Of a stretch of 64,000 bases of DNA, positions 28,441-39,800 are shown in pieces. A program made the translations under genes and the position numbers. The notes under the pieces are model-generated. The model worked only from the letters and a program-made list of their open reading frames with translations. It ran no database searches and was not told the origin of the DNA. Location: contig RPFO01000246.1 of the NCBI GenBank assembly GCA_009746045.1, positions 1,951,940-2,015,939 of the forward strand, read 5' to 3'. Numbering within the stretch: position 1 is the stretch's first letter; every line of letters starts with the position of its first letter. The DNA is from Mesostigma viride (taxonomy: Eukaryota > Streptophyta > Mesostigmatophyceae > Mesostigmatales > Mesostigmataceae).

Positions 28441-30759
28441 TTAGTCAGCCTCCGTAGGACTATATCCCAGGCGGACATGCTCCGCCCTGAGATGGCGGCG
28501 CCGCGCCACCCCCTTGAGCTTCCGGGTGGTGGCTGCTGCCCCCCTCGTGGTAGTGGCGCCCTTGAAATTCTTGGCGCATTCGCCACGCTGGGAGAGGCGC
28601 TGCCATACCCGCTGCTTCGTCACGTTGAAGTCCAGCCCCTCCACCTGCCCGGAGTGGAAGAGGCCGAAGCAGTTCCGCTCGCTGTTGCTGCAGAACGCCA
28701 TGTCACAGTGCTCGCACATGACCGAGGTCTTGTGCTTCCTGCCTTGCGCGCAGCACAGTTGGCACAGCACCTGCTCCACCCACGGGATCTTCTTGGCGGG
28801 GTAGTGCAGGGGGCCAAATCGGCCCACCGTGCGGCTGAGGGGGATGTCCGTGGCCTGCAGCTCACGGATGGGCACGGTTGCGCCCGGCCACGCGTTCGCC
28901 TCGAGCTCCTTGGCCAGCACGCTCAGGAACCTCGAGTGGGTCATGGCGGTCTTGGACTCCGTGTGGATCATCACGTGCAGCAGGTAGCTGTTGGTGAGCA
29001 CGTTGGCGAAGTGCCCCATCAGCAGGCGCACCCACCACACCCTCGTCACAAGGGCCTTGCACACGTCGTACTCGGCGCAGTATTGGTCGCACACGTCCGT
29101 GGCCTTGTAGGTGAGCCAATACTCCACGATGTTGTGGGGTGCGGTCACCGTCTTCCGCACCCCGGTGTGGCCGCCGTGCCGGGTGACCGCCACCTCCGCA
29201 AGGGCGCCCAGCCCCTTGGAGAGGGTCCACACCGGCTTCTTGTCCTGCCAGCTGCACAGCAGGTGCCCCTCGTTGCTTGCCGCCCACGCGTAGTCACCCT
29301 GCTCCACCTCCTTCTTCTTGGGCATGAGCTTCGCCACCTCATCGAAGGGCAGCCCCTTGCGGTTCGCGCAGATGGTGCCGACCACGCGGTGGCCCATCTC
29401 AGCGACTGAGTCGATGGCGCGCTTGCTCGTGTAGAACCGGTCCATCGCGACGATGGCGGGGCGCTCGAGCACGGACACCATGCGCGTCACCACCTTGAAC
29501 GTGTGGTCCTCCTCCTTGACCTTGTCGTAGGTCTCCACCTTGAGCAGGTAGCCCGTCTTGTCGTTCAGAGCGAACAGCTTGATGTGGAATTGCTCGGGCT
29601 TCGTGGGGTTGAAGCACTTCACGGGGGACATCTTGTGGCGCGTGGGGATGGAGCGCTCGTCCAGCGCGATGCGGTCCCCGGGCTTCACGTACTTGATGTA
29701 CGCGGCGTTGAGGTGCTCCTCGAGCCACAGGGTCTGCCAGAGGATGTGCGCCCTCGGGTCAGTGTCGCGGGCAGGGCGCTGGGCAGTCGGCTGGCAGTGG
29801 AGGAAGCGTGCAATTTGCTCGAACCGCTTCTGCGGCATCACGTCTTGGAAGCAGACCGGCTTTCCCACACCCATCCCCTCGCTGGAAAAGTAGTCATCCC
29901 TCGAAGGGAACCTGCCCAGGGCCATGGTGATGACGATGCCCAGAAATTTGCCCATCTCATGCATTGTCATCGGGTGCCACTCACGCCCACCTGGCTTGCC
30001 CGCCCCCTTGAGCTCAGCATAGTCGTTGGTCTCCTTGACAATCTTGGCCACGACATCACGCTGGGACCAGAAAAGGGAGAACAGCCCGAGGGGCCCAAAC
30101 TTGAGCTGGGCAGGGGAAAGGTTTTGATAGCAGGCGGTACCCGTCATCGGCGACAGCACCGGAGTATCGGGAAAAGGAAACACGCCTGGCTTGCCGAAAC
30201 CAAATTTCCAGACGGTCTCGGCTGGCTCCTCAGTGGCAGGCATATCGTCAGGAAAAAACGAATCATCGAGCTCAGCCTCACCGCTCGGCACCGGACCCTC
30301 CGCATCCTTCTGGTAAACAAAGTCGTCATCGGAAGCGTCCGAGACAATGCTCTCGCTGGCCGCCGCCTTGGTCTGACGGCGCCTTTTCGGGGCGTGGCTG
30401 ATGGCTGGGTTCTTCTTCGGGTTGCCGACAGCGCGCTTCCCCGGCTCGCGTCGCTTGACCGGTGTGGGCAGCTCGATATCCTCGGATTTGTCGTCGTCGT
30501 CCTCGCCGGCGTCAGAATCGCTATCCTGGCCCTGCTTGCTATCATCGTCACTGCTACCTGACGTTGGGACCTTCCTGGCTGCGCATTCTTTCACTAGAGC
30601 TTCGTACTCATCTGAGCTGCACGAATATATGAAAATCTGCTCACGGGTGAATGGGTACGTGAGCTTGTCGTCCGGGAAATAGCAACGTGCACCATCTCCG
30701 GACCTGTTCACTGTCACTACCTTGCCCGGCAAACCGTACCTCGCTGTGTTTTTCCCCAT
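28441..30759 (-). CDS. piggyBac transposase
   Basis: 772 codons. The N-terminus (1-50) has a small SH3/Tudor-like stretch with YFPDDKLTYPFTREQI, followed by an acidic linker (DSDSDAGEDDDD at 79-90) and a basic KRRRQTK segment. The DDE_Tnp_1_7 domain spans about 200-640 with the three catalytic aspartates in ALDERSIP (D367), VAMDRFYTS (D440) and TDVCDQY (D558). A C-terminal cysteine-rich zinc domain (CQLC...CEHCDMAFC, about 670-710) is the part that recognises the ends in piggyBac. It cuts and pastes DNA at TTAA. An open frame just upstream (30865 to about 30765, MADEMQADIRTFKVKKGIF...) probably belongs to the same protein and is separated by a one-base shift. Confidence 0.93.
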   Translation of the reverse strand: MGKNTARYGLPGKVVTVNRSGDGARCYFPDDKLTYPFTREQIFIYSCSSDEYEALVKECAARKVPTSGSSDDDSKQGQDSDSDAGEDDDDKSEDIELPTPVKRREPGKRAVGNPKKNPAISHAPKRRRQTKAAASESIVSDASDDDFVYQKDAEGPVPSGEAELDDSFFPDDMPATEEPAETVWKFGFGKPGVFPFPDTPVLSPMTGTACYQNLSPAQLKFGPLGLFSLFWSQRDVVAKIVKETNDYAELKGAGKPGGREWHPMTMHEMGKFLGIVITMALGRFPSRDDYFSSEGMGVGKPVCFQDVMPQKRFEQIARFLHCQPTAQRPARDTDPRAHILWQTLWLEEHLNAAYIKYVKPGDRIALDERSIPTRHKMSPVKCFNPTKPEQFHIKLFALNDKTGYLLKVETYDKVKEEDHTFKVVTRMVSVLERPAIVAMDRFYTSKRAIDSVAEMGHRVVGTICANRKGLPFDEVAKLMPKKKEVEQGDYAWAASNEGHLLCSWQDKKPVWTLSKGLGALAEVAVTRHGGHTGVRKTVTAPHNIVEYWLTYKATDVCDQYCAEYDVCKALVTRVWWVRLLMGHFANVLTNSYLLHVMIHTESKTAMTHSRFLSVLAKELEANAWPGATVPIRELQATDIPLSRTVGRFGPLHYPAKKIPWVEQVLCQLCCAQGRKHKTSVMCEHCDMAFCSNSERNCFGLFHSGQVEGLDFNVTKQRVWQRLSQRGECAKNFKGATTTRGAAATTRKLKGVARRRHLRAEHVRLGYSPTEAD

Positions 30760-31176
30760 ACTGCTGTATCGCCCAGTCTAGTCCGAACTTTTCCACAGGC
30801 ACTGCAATGAAAATGCCCTTCTTTACCTTGAAAGTCCGTATATCTGCCTGCATTTCGTCCGCCATGTCTACGTCCGCGCTCCCCCCTTTTTTCGCATCCT
30901 TCGTTTTCGTACGTTTTTGTCAATTTTTTTTACCGCCAAAACCTGCCAAAACCAGGGTACCCTGTTGACTTTGACCAGGGTTTCCACCCTGATACGGTGG
31001 TCAAATACGGTCAGACAAGTGTCCTACGGATAGAGTGAATCTAGATCTTTTCGGTGGTCTAGTTGGTTCCCGCCAAAACCTTCCCGCCAAATCCCTACAG
31101 GGCGCACAAACTCATGCCGAACGTGAGGCATGAGAAAAACTCGCAGTCGAAAATCGGCACGAGGACGGTTGAGGGG

Positions 31177-31180
31177 TTAA
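31177..31180. repeat. TTAA target duplication, right end of piggyBac
   Basis: Pairs with 27091-27094; pol of element 2 resumes here in phase. Confidence 0.9.
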
Positions 31181-33559
31181 CAGTCAAGCTCCTCAGAGCA
31201 ATAATCCTTGTTATATTGATAATAAAAACTTGGACTCTTGCTCTGCCAGGAACGTGGATGCCCGTCCATGTCCTGAAGAGCCATCACCTAATGATTGTAT
31301 TAATCTTAGGATTTTGGCTAAGAGTTTGCATGATGCCTGTGGCCATGGAAACAATGCCATTAGGCTTGTTCAAGCCATTAATAACAAGGCTCTCTGGCAG
31401 GCTTATCAAGATGTCAGAGAACGTTGTGTGTGCCAATTGTGTGCTAACAAGCCTTCCAAACGTCATGCAAAGCATCCTGCAGATGGTAGGGGAAATCTAC
31501 AAGCTGATATCCTCTACTTCACCAATTACAGGCAATTGCCTTACTTGGTGGCTGTGGATGAATGGTCAGGCCACATTGGAATTGAACCTATGGCAGCAGG
31601 GGATGAGAATACTCTCCATGCCGCAGTTCTTGTTATTCTGCAGAAGTTTGCAGTTATTCATAAGCTGCAGATGGACTTGCAGTTTAACTGCCTGACCAAA
31701 TACTCTGATCTGCCTTTCCTAAGGATTGTGGGTCGTGAAGATCACCAAGCCCAAGGCAAGGTTGACAGATATATACAGGAGCTTAAGAAGTTGGTAATAT
31801 CCGGGGATTATCCTGAGATGTTTAAACCAACTTTTGCTGTCAGGTGTTTGGGTGCTGCAAAAGTGGAAAACACCATGAACAACCGTCTTCATACTATCAA
31901 GGTGCGTGGTGTTCCACGGCTGGTCTCACCTCGTGGACTAGCAGGTGGCCTCTACCCTGATGACATCATGCAGGCATGGAGTAAGCAGAGGTGGGCACAG
32001 TATGCTCATCTCTGTGAAAAGGATAAACAGAGAGGAGAATCATTAAAATTTAAGGTGGGAGACCAGGTGATCTTCCACAAAAAAAATGCTCCTGGTAAAC
32101 GTGGTTATTGGCAGGGTCCAGGGACCATAACCTCAGCAGTTGACCTGGAGATGAAAACTGCTGATGTGGTCTGGAATGGGACCACTTATCATCTGGCTTG
32201 GAATAGATTGAAGAGAGATCCAATGAACGTTCAAGAAAATCCCCTGGTAAATATGGCCCCTGGAGAGGCACTTGGATCTCCCAATCTTTCCTGTCCACCT
32301 TTGGCCAGTGAACAGGCTGGACTCCAACTACCAGAAAGGGCGGCCTCCCATCAACTGGAGCCTACTACTCAGCAAGCTCAGCCTAAGACATTGACTGGGA
32401 TATCACAGGATGATATGGATGAAGCTGACTTGTTGGATAATAGGGTGTCTGATCAGCACCGGAAGCTCCGGCCGTTGGAACATGGGCTTGAGACCCCTGG
32501 GCAGGTGGATAACATATTTCAGTCTGAACAGCCAAAGCTTGGATTCAATTACCCTGGTAATAAGCCATTGCCCTTGGAGACTGATGGGAAAATACCAGCC
32601 CAAGGAAGACAAGCTGAGGAGGGGTTGTCCAGGTTGAACACTCAGCTCGGCGAGAGAGGCAATCCTCAAGAGCTTCGGGATATTGTAAAGAAGCTCAAGC
32701 CCTCACTAAAGATTGCCAAAATAACTTCTCTTCTAGAGAAGGGCATGGACCTTGATGGCTTTGATGTGGATACCAAAGCAGAGGTCTCTGTCACCTCGCC
32801 CTTTAATGCTTTGCTGGATAAGTATTCCCTTGAACCCAATCCATGGACTATTGTCCAAGACTTTGCGGGTAACACTGATCATCAAGTTCTTGGGAATATC
32901 ACTATCCCATTCTTGGGTGAGTCTTTGACACTTTGTGTTGTTGATGGCTATAAGGGGCCCACTCTCATTGGCCAGCCATTCTTGGTGACTCCCGGTGTTA
33001 CCATTGTTGATGGCCCCAACAACACAAAGAGTCTCCTAAAAACCCATTGTGACCCAATTCCTCTGGAATCATTCAGATGTCTCTTGCCTCTTGAAATGTT
33101 CCAGAAGGCACATTGGAAGACCGCCTGTGTCGGTTCAGTAAAAGGAGCAGAATGGGGAAGGGATATACCCCCAGCTTCTGAGCTGGTAGAACCTGCCTGG
33201 CAGCTCAGTGTGACTTCTCTTGGTCTCACAAAAAGGTCATTTGCTGCTCATAGCCCTATGTCCTTTGATGATGTAGACCTGGATTGTCACACTTTCGCTG
33301 GCCTTGAGGCCTGGCGACTAGCATTGGTGCGTGCGCTCCAGGAGTGGCAAACGCTGGATGTTTTTGAAGGCATTTCAGAACCTCCACCCAATGCTCAAAT
33401 GCTTCAGTTGCGTTTTGTATGCAAGATGAAGAGCAAGCTTGGTGAGCTTCTCATACCAAACGCACGTCCAGTTGTAACCCAGTTCCATGGTACTACAGAC
33501 TTTGATAAGGAGGAGCTGTACACTCCTGGCCTGTCACATCCTGTTCTCAGGCTTATTCT

Positions 33560-34530
33560 TAGTTAGTCTGTACCTTGGTGCTTTGGACTATGGCTTGGAT
33601 TATGGAGCAGAAATTGATGACTTCACCAGGGCCTTTTTGCATGGTGATCCTCAAGTGGCCAGAGCCACTTGGCAAGCTCAAAGACCCTGTTGTGTTAAGA
33701 CCCCAGCATGCTGGATAGCTGAAGTAGGTCATCCCTACATGCAGCCTAAAGTGGGCTGGGAAGGACTGGTCAGCAGTCCAGTAATCTGGTATGAAACCAT
33801 TGCTCCTGCCATCCAGGAGAGATGTCAGATGCAACAATCTCATCTTGCTTATTGTCTCTTTGTGGGGCAATCCAAGGGACAACCCACCTGGGCTACCTTA
33901 CATGGAGATGACATGCAACGCATTGGTCCCAAGGGATGGTTGAATGAGACCTATAAAAGGCTCAATGACAAGTCCCCTATTGGTACCAGAGCATGGTTTA
34001 CTAAAAACAGCCAGGTACCTTACTGTGGCATTGGCTGTACCCTTTTCCAAGATGACAAAGGATGGCATCTTAAGCTGCAATCGGCGAAGGGGTATAAAGA
34101 AAAAGTAATAACTCAGTTGCCCAAGAGAGTAACTGAGGAGAATGCCCCTACGGTTAAAGGTCAGCTAGGTTGGCTGGCTGCCACAACTAACCCTGACCTG
34201 GCAGTACAGAGTAGGATGCCAGACTCTGTTGTTGTAGGAGAAGGAAGGAGGCGCCTGGAGAGCTGCCTCAATGAATCTCCTGACTTGGTGTTGTCCGGTG
34301 TAGACTGGCATGGGCGTATCATCATAGACGCCTACACAGATGCTAGCCAAGAGTCTAGATCTGCCAACAAGATTGGTGCCAGAGCTGGATGCCTGATCAC
34401 CATCAGGAATGAAGGCAAACAGCCCTCGTTGGTATACTGGTCCAGTAACCTTCAGAGGAGGCGGTTTGCTGGCATTGACACCCCTGAGTGCAGGGCATAC
34501 GCCATGTGCATTCGCGATGCCATATACATA
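33560..34530 (+). pseudogene. Pol of element 2, second part (RT core, RNase H start)
   Basis: It continues the RT one base out of phase with the preceding part: LVSLYLGALDYG, then DDFTRAFLHGDPQVARATW (RT box A), the GLVSSPVIWYE segment and the active-site TWATLHGDDM, where HGDD again replaces YVDD. RNase H begins with IIIDAYTDASQESR and TPECRAYAMCIRDAIYI. The frame is then cut by the LINE fragment at 34531. Confidence 0.85.
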
Positions 34531-34946
34531 TTAAAAATATAATTACTTACAGCAGAGTGAAATCACTCAAACCAAAGCAAACGCCCAGCTATAAACCTAT
34601 ATACAGAGCCATGTCAAAGCTCTATACTACGATAAGACCAATGGAAACGCCTAACGGGAGGAACCTAATAGCCCTGCTGCACCGCAAAATCAGCCCGCGT
34701 ACGGCGGAGCATGATGTCAGCCATGGCCCGAGTCAGCGCCACCGACAAGCGCTGACGCCAATATGACGTCCAGGTCCGCGCCGACCATGGGGCCCGCTGG
34801 CCCTCCAGGTCCAGCCGGTCCTCCCGGAGCCGGCAACACTCCTTGAAGAAGGCGGAGGTCAGGGGCCCCATGGCCCCAAACTCCTCCAGGACAAAGGGCA
34901 CCACACGATGGTGCCCGACGTCGCCGTAGGCCAGGAGCTTGGCCCG
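34531..34946 (-). mobile_element. 5'-truncated LINE 3' fragment in RNase H of element 2
   Basis: Flanked by an 11-bp duplication CCATATACATA at 34520-34530 and 34947-34957. On the minus strand it reads a C-terminal protein piece (VPFVLEEFGAMGPLTSAFF, ending DFAVQQGY at 34665), then a 3' UTR of about 130 bases and an AT-rich end. Its last 181 bases recur at 50705-50885. I take it as the end of a LINE ORF2, because of the long duplication and 5' truncation; the peptide itself is not a diagnostic motif. Confidence 0.75.
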
Positions 34947-34957
34947 CCATATACATA

Positions 34958-35239
34958 AGAGAGCTACTCTTATGGTGTCTGAGTCAGATAAGACCTCAAC
35001 CTGTGATTGATGTCAGGGTTTATTGTGATAATAAGCCCGTGGTCTCTTTTATCAAGAATGAGAGGGCCACTACTACTGACTTGGACTACCTTGTGGCAAA
35101 GGAGTTGTCCAGCCACTGTATGACCATACATCTGCCAGGACAGTCAAATCCTGCTGATGCTATGACCAAGCTTCCACGACTGGCCCTTAATGGGTACCAG
35201 TTGCTGCGGTCCATGATGGCTGGGAAACCCTTGTCATGA
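34958..35239 (+). pseudogene. Pol of element 2, RNase H end
   Basis: It resumes after the LINE fragment with RELLLWCLSQ-like sequence, then VYCDNKPVVSFIKN, DLDYLVAKELS and QSNPADAMTKLP, the typical end of Copia RNase H, and stops at 35239. In element 1 the same stretch reads NPADALTKLP. Confidence 0.85.
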
Positions 35240-35507
35240 GGAGTAATCTGGGAGCCTGAGCCTAATGCTCCTCCTGTAGGGTTTTATCCCCCTGGAGGTT
35301 TTGTCCTCTCTGGAGAAGAGGTTTTCCTTCATATTTGGGTTTTCCCTACAGCAGGTTACACCAACCATGCAATGATGAGATGCAAACTCCATAAGACCCA
35401 AGTGAGTCCCCATTGCCCTCACATGTGAAAGTGAACTGGCCAGGTGCGGCCGAACATCAATGAATACATCTAAGCCTTATCACTTTCACAAGGGAAAGAA
35501 TGGCTGG
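35240..35507 (+). other. 3' untranslated region of element 2 with polypurine tract
   Basis: Noncoding; AAGGGAAAGAATGG at 35490-35503 immediately precedes the 3' LTR and fits a polypurine tract. Confidence 0.65.
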
Positions 35508-35582
35508 AGTTGGTTGGAGACCCATCTATAGGGTCCACATGGGTCCTCAGAGATAGAGGATCTTGTACAGATTACTACAATA
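35508..35582 (+). repeat. 3' LTR of element 2, left piece
   Basis: Matches 24993-25066 up to ATTACTACAATA. The rest of the LTR lies at 49874-50289 beyond the CACTA element. Confidence 0.9.
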
Positions 35583-35596
35583 CACTAGGAAGTCGG

Positions 35597-36020
35597 GTTC
35601 TGAGATTTTTCTCAGGAATCCTGAGATTTCCTGAGAAAAATCTCAGGATTCCTGAGATTTTCTCAGGATTTCCTGAGATATCCTGATTTTTTTCTCAAGA
35701 TGTCCTGAGAAATCCTGAGAAAAACTGAGATTTTCTCAGGAATCCTGATATTATATCAGGACTTCCTCCTGAGAGTCCTGAGAAGTGCCTGAGATGCGTC
35801 TCGCGAAACACTGAGAAACACTGAGAATCCTGAGAAAATCCTGAGATCCTGAGAAAAATGTCGAAACAACACAAAAAATCTCAAGATCTTGAGATTTTCC
35901 CGCTGAATCAGAAAAAAATCAGGAAAATCAGGACACTTAGCATGGCACAAAAAATCAGGAAAATCAGGACACTTAGCATGGCACAAAAAATCAGGAAAAT
36001 CAGGACACTGAGCATGACAC
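35597..36020. repeat. Left subterminal repeats of the CACTA element
   Basis: More than twenty variants of TCCTGAGAAA/TTTCTCAGGA occur between 35600 and 35860, often as small palindromes. Three tandem 37-bp units (ATCAGGAAAATCAGGACAC then TTAGCATGGCAC) follow at 35910-36020. In CACTA elements such repeats are binding sites for the TNPA-type protein. Confidence 0.85.
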
Positions 36021-36182
36021 TTGAGAACTCTCAAGTGCATGAAGACAGGACACTTATGCATTATATGTGGATGCAGAAATGATGCAGTTGACACACATGT
36101 TCATTGGAAATAAATAAATATAAGTGTGACAAGCACAAAAAAAGTTACATCAATCCATCATTACATTATATTAGGAATATAA

Positions 36183-36803
36183 TCAATCCCACTCCTCATC
36201 AGTGTATGCAGCACTGTCAGAGTCCGCATAATTTACTACCACACGTTGCCTCTCACTTCTCCTTTGTGTGGGAATGCATGCCTCACCGTCGCTGCTCAGC
36301 GACAAATCACTAGCAATGTCATCAGGGCTTGATGCGCTGCCACTAGCCGCTGCCATGGACTTGCCAGCAATGCTATTGCCACGCGAGCGGTTTGGTGCAG
36401 CGGCTGTGTGTGTTTCTACCAATGTGTCCGCAGTGCGCTTGCCACGCGAGCGGCTTGGTGCAGTGGTTGCTTGTGGTTCTACCAATGTGCCAACAGTGCG
36501 CTTGCCACGTGAGCGACTTGGTGCAGTCATTGCTTGTGGCTCTACCAATGTGCCAACAGTGCGCTTGCCACGTGAGCGACTTGGTGCAGTGGTTGCTTGT
36601 GGCTCTACCAATGTGCCAACAGTGCGCTTGCCACGTGAGCGATTAGGTGCAGTGGTTGCTTGTGGCTCCGCAGCCATGCGTGCAGTGGTTGCTTGTGGAT
36701 CTATGGGTGCAGTGCGATTACCTTGTGAACGACCTCGTGTTGTCATGTCTCTTCGCTTAACACACAGTGTCACCTTGCGCTGCAGGTTCATATCAGCATA
36801 CAC
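36183..36803 (-). CDS. C-terminal repeat region of the CACTA transposase gene (probable last exon)
   Basis: 206 codons. After NLQRKVTLCVKRR comes a fourfold 21-residue repeat of the type SRGKRTVGTLVEPQATTAP (63-bp DNA unit, 36400-36660), then a serine-rich acidic tail with SSPDDIASDLSLSSDG and a final SAAYTDEEWD. It follows the DUF4216-like exon by a few bases in a different phase, so it is joined by a small intron or a one-base shift. It may be a separate gene; no homologue is recognised. Confidence 0.5.
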   Translation of the reverse strand: MYADMNLQRKVTLCVKRRDMTTRGRSQGNRTAPIDPQATTARMAAEPQATTAPNRSRGKRTVGTLVEPQATTAPSRSRGKRTVGTLVEPQAMTAPSRSRGKRTVGTLVEPQATTAPSRSRGKRTADTLVETHTAAAPNRSRGNSIAGKSMAAASGSASSPDDIASDLSLSSDGEACIPTQRRSERQRVVVNYADSDSAAYTDEEWD

Positions 36804-36814
36804 GTCTGTGGTTC

Positions 36815-39800
36815 TCAGCTGAGCACCTGCAGCACGGGATAATACTGATGCTGGGCTGCACTACACGTTTCCTTTACCATTTGCCACGGCAATTTACAGT
36901 GCACGATGGCTATCTCAGGTGCATACTCTGGATCAACTACAAAACCAACTGAACATACACTCCCGGGAAGGACTAAAGCATCCTGCTTGGGCGCTCGCTC
37001 CCCTAAAGGTATAAGCGTCAATCCCTCTAAAGGGAGCTCTTTCACAGAACCGACATCAAACAGAGCGACCTTTAAAAGAACTTGCCTACTCCATCCTTCC
37101 GTCGGGGCACGGAGGAAACTATGCAGAATGTGTGTGATGCGGCCATACCTAACCCCCTCTTTACCATAAACCATTACTCCTGAGTTGCGATGGCGAACAG
37201 TTTGTCGAAGGTCGGCGACTGCAGTTCGGTAATTGCTGCCATTGATGTGGATTGAGTCATGCTCGTCACAAGCAGGCTCCATGCCACACACCGCCGCCGT
37301 AATCATCGTGGGGAGGCGTGGCTCCTGGTTTTGCGTGATCCATTGCTTCAACCACGCCAGGTTGCCAACGTGAACGAGCCGACGCCTGCAAGTGACAAAG
37401 GCGAATAACGTACATCACATTGCAAAATCAATTAAACATACAATTAAACATAGTTGTCCCACTTCATACAATTATCAACATAGTGAAAAAAAGCATCTTC
37501 ATCATTGCATGCACAACCAGATATTGCGTGTAGACAAGGACATAAGAATGTCACTGTGAAATCTAGAAAATCAACCACATTAAGCACGAGTAAGCAAATC
37601 AGAAGAATGCAGGAAACATATGATAATCCTATGTACATGCGTTGCAAGATTACACCCTCCTTTCGGCTGAACTGAATTAAAATGGCCAATGCGAGGGTGT
37701 ACAAATGTAGCATCGGTTTCTACAAGAAACTCACCAGAATTCAATTCCATATCCGGGCTCGTATGTTGCATGCTGAAGTGCAAATTCCAGGAGTAACTGT
37801 AAGGCCTCAAGCTGCTCGACCTCAGAGAGAGTATATGCTTGTTGACGAAAGCGCTTGCTCGGCATAATACACTTGGACGGATCAGTTTCCAGAATGTCCC
37901 ACACAGACGGGAAGCCTTGACCCTGAAAAAAAAAAACATGAACCAAATAGAAAAAAAAGAACGTAAGTACATGTTTTGCATACACTTAACCTGCTAGAAA
38001 CACTCGCTGAAACATGGGAAATGTGCATGCAGCCAAGCAAACACGAAGTTTGTTTAAAAAACTTACCCACACAGTCTGGCGCGTGAAGTAGCTCAGGATG
38101 TTCAATGCCTCGAAGTCCATGAAGAAGTTCCCCATGGAGCATTCCACGTTCTTGTTTGACAATGGCCCAGAAGTAATCACCGCCATTTGGCGCTCACCCC
38201 ATGTCATGCTCCGGCCATCAGGCAGGCCAGCATACCGGATCTGTTCCGCCAAGTGAGATGCAGCATGGACCGATCTTGACATTTCTGACGCTGGCATAAC
38301 ACACTCTAATGCTACCACCGCACGCACCATCATTTCGCCCACTTCGACTAACTGCGATTGAGTGAGGCACCTTGCTGAAAATACAGCATTAAAGGCCACA
38401 GACAGCTGGACAAATGCCGCGCGGGCATCCGGATGCAAACGATTGCGCAACACGACCGGCAACAACAAGCACAAGTACTTGTTCTTGTCACTTGTTTTCA
38501 TCGTCTCATCGCTTTTCCCGTCAGCGGCTAGTCCGTGGTACCGCCCAGGCACATAGTCTGGGAGGCGGTCGAACGCCTTTTCCACCTCTGCATTCAACAG
38601 AAACATGGTATGATACACAGATGTAAACGATCACATTGACAATTTGATTAGAAAATTATGTCAGAGGCGAATTCTCAGAGTGGCCAAACACTGTCAGCCC
38701 AAATGCTCCGGCAAATCCTGACACTAACCCCATAAATAGTTATTGAAAAAATGAAAGGAAGTCTTACAAGCAACATGTTTACCCTAACAAGGGCACTTGG
38801 TTTGATGTGGTACACAGAAATCTCTAATGACAGTGGACTACGTCATGGGATCTATGGACCAACACAGCAATTAAGCAATCTTGGCAGATGACAACATGAA
38901 ACACTTTATATAAAATACCAACAAACAACATCCAAACCAATTCCAATAAAAAAGCATATACACATCCACAGACATACCACGGGTGGCCGCTTTCTCCTCC
39001 GACGTGAGTTGACATGGTGGATGTCGAGAGTTTTTTTTAATGCTTATTGTCCGGACACCGTTCTTCGCCACTTTCTCCACCTCTTCCGTGGTAACCCAGA
39101 GCTCCTGATTAAGGCCCAGTTGTTGCAGCCTTGCTCGAACAGCAGGGTATGAGCTTTCCCTGCACATAATAAAAAAGGCCACAAAGGACAACACAATATC
39201 AACGAAACGCACAATCAATAATCAATCAACAAGTATGTAACAAAAATTTGTCCCTTGCATATGACAAAGTTTACAAACTGCACACTAGAAAAAAAAAGAA
39301 CACTGTCGCGTGCTACTTACCGCTGGTGCAGTTGACTATCCGGAGCAGGCAGTTCGGGCCAAGGTGAAATTCATCCACCAGATGTCGAATTAACAGCTTG
39401 GTCCAGTACGGCAGCTTGCCGAATATTTCAGGTTGCACCCCCAACTCTTCCCGACAATATTTCAGGTACCCATCATAATCCATTTCTGGAGGGGCAGCTC
39501 CAGTCCCGGATGGTCGCGCAGGGTCACCTTCCTTCAAAAGCGTAGAGTGCCCTAAGTACACAAGCTTCCCATTGGAAAAAAAAGTTGCTTCCCATTCTGG
39601 CCCATGTAACATGCAGCCGCAGTATCCAGCATCTGGGATGTTTAGTGACTTTGCAAAAGCTGGGTAGTCGTGGATTACCCACAGTAGGAGCGCCTGCAGG
39701 CGCACAGGTTGTAACTGGCCGCCCTGGTCATCCACGATGTCGCATACATAAAAACCATTCCACATCGCCACAAGCTCATCAACCGCCAACTCCCAGTACA

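Larger units (their letters stand above)
27095..31176 (-). mobile_element. Autonomous-type piggyBac transposon in element 2 pol
   Basis: 4082 bp with inverted ends CCCCTCAACCGTC and GACGGTTGAGGGG, flanked by TTAA. One transposase gene lies on the minus strand. The left third is noncoding with direct repeats. Because the two TTAA copies lie at the same codon phase, exact excision (the known behaviour of piggyBac) would restore the interrupted pol frame. Confidence 0.95.
26742..33566 (+). pseudogene. Pol of element 2, first part (integrase, protease-like, RT start), split by piggyBac
   Basis: The frame is open from ATG 26742 to the piggyBac target at 27091 and continues from 31181 to 33566 in the same phase. 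It begins with CAPGC-type repeats (two NNTCG-APGC units), then the integrase zinc region HDACGHGNN...CVCQLC, the integrase core LQADILYF and REDHQAQGKVDRYIQEL, and an SH3-like tail (VGDQVIFHKKNAPGKRGYW). A retropepsin-like part follows, DTKAEVSVT with TLIGQPFL, where DTK replaces DTG. RT then starts with IPNARPVVTQFHGTT. A stop at 33564 comes from a one-base shift. Confidence 0.85.

Noticed and set aside
28363..30561. Plus-strand open frames opposite the piggyBac transposase (348 and 352 codons)
   Set aside because: They lie antisense to an unambiguous transposase and have no recognisable motifs; open by composition.
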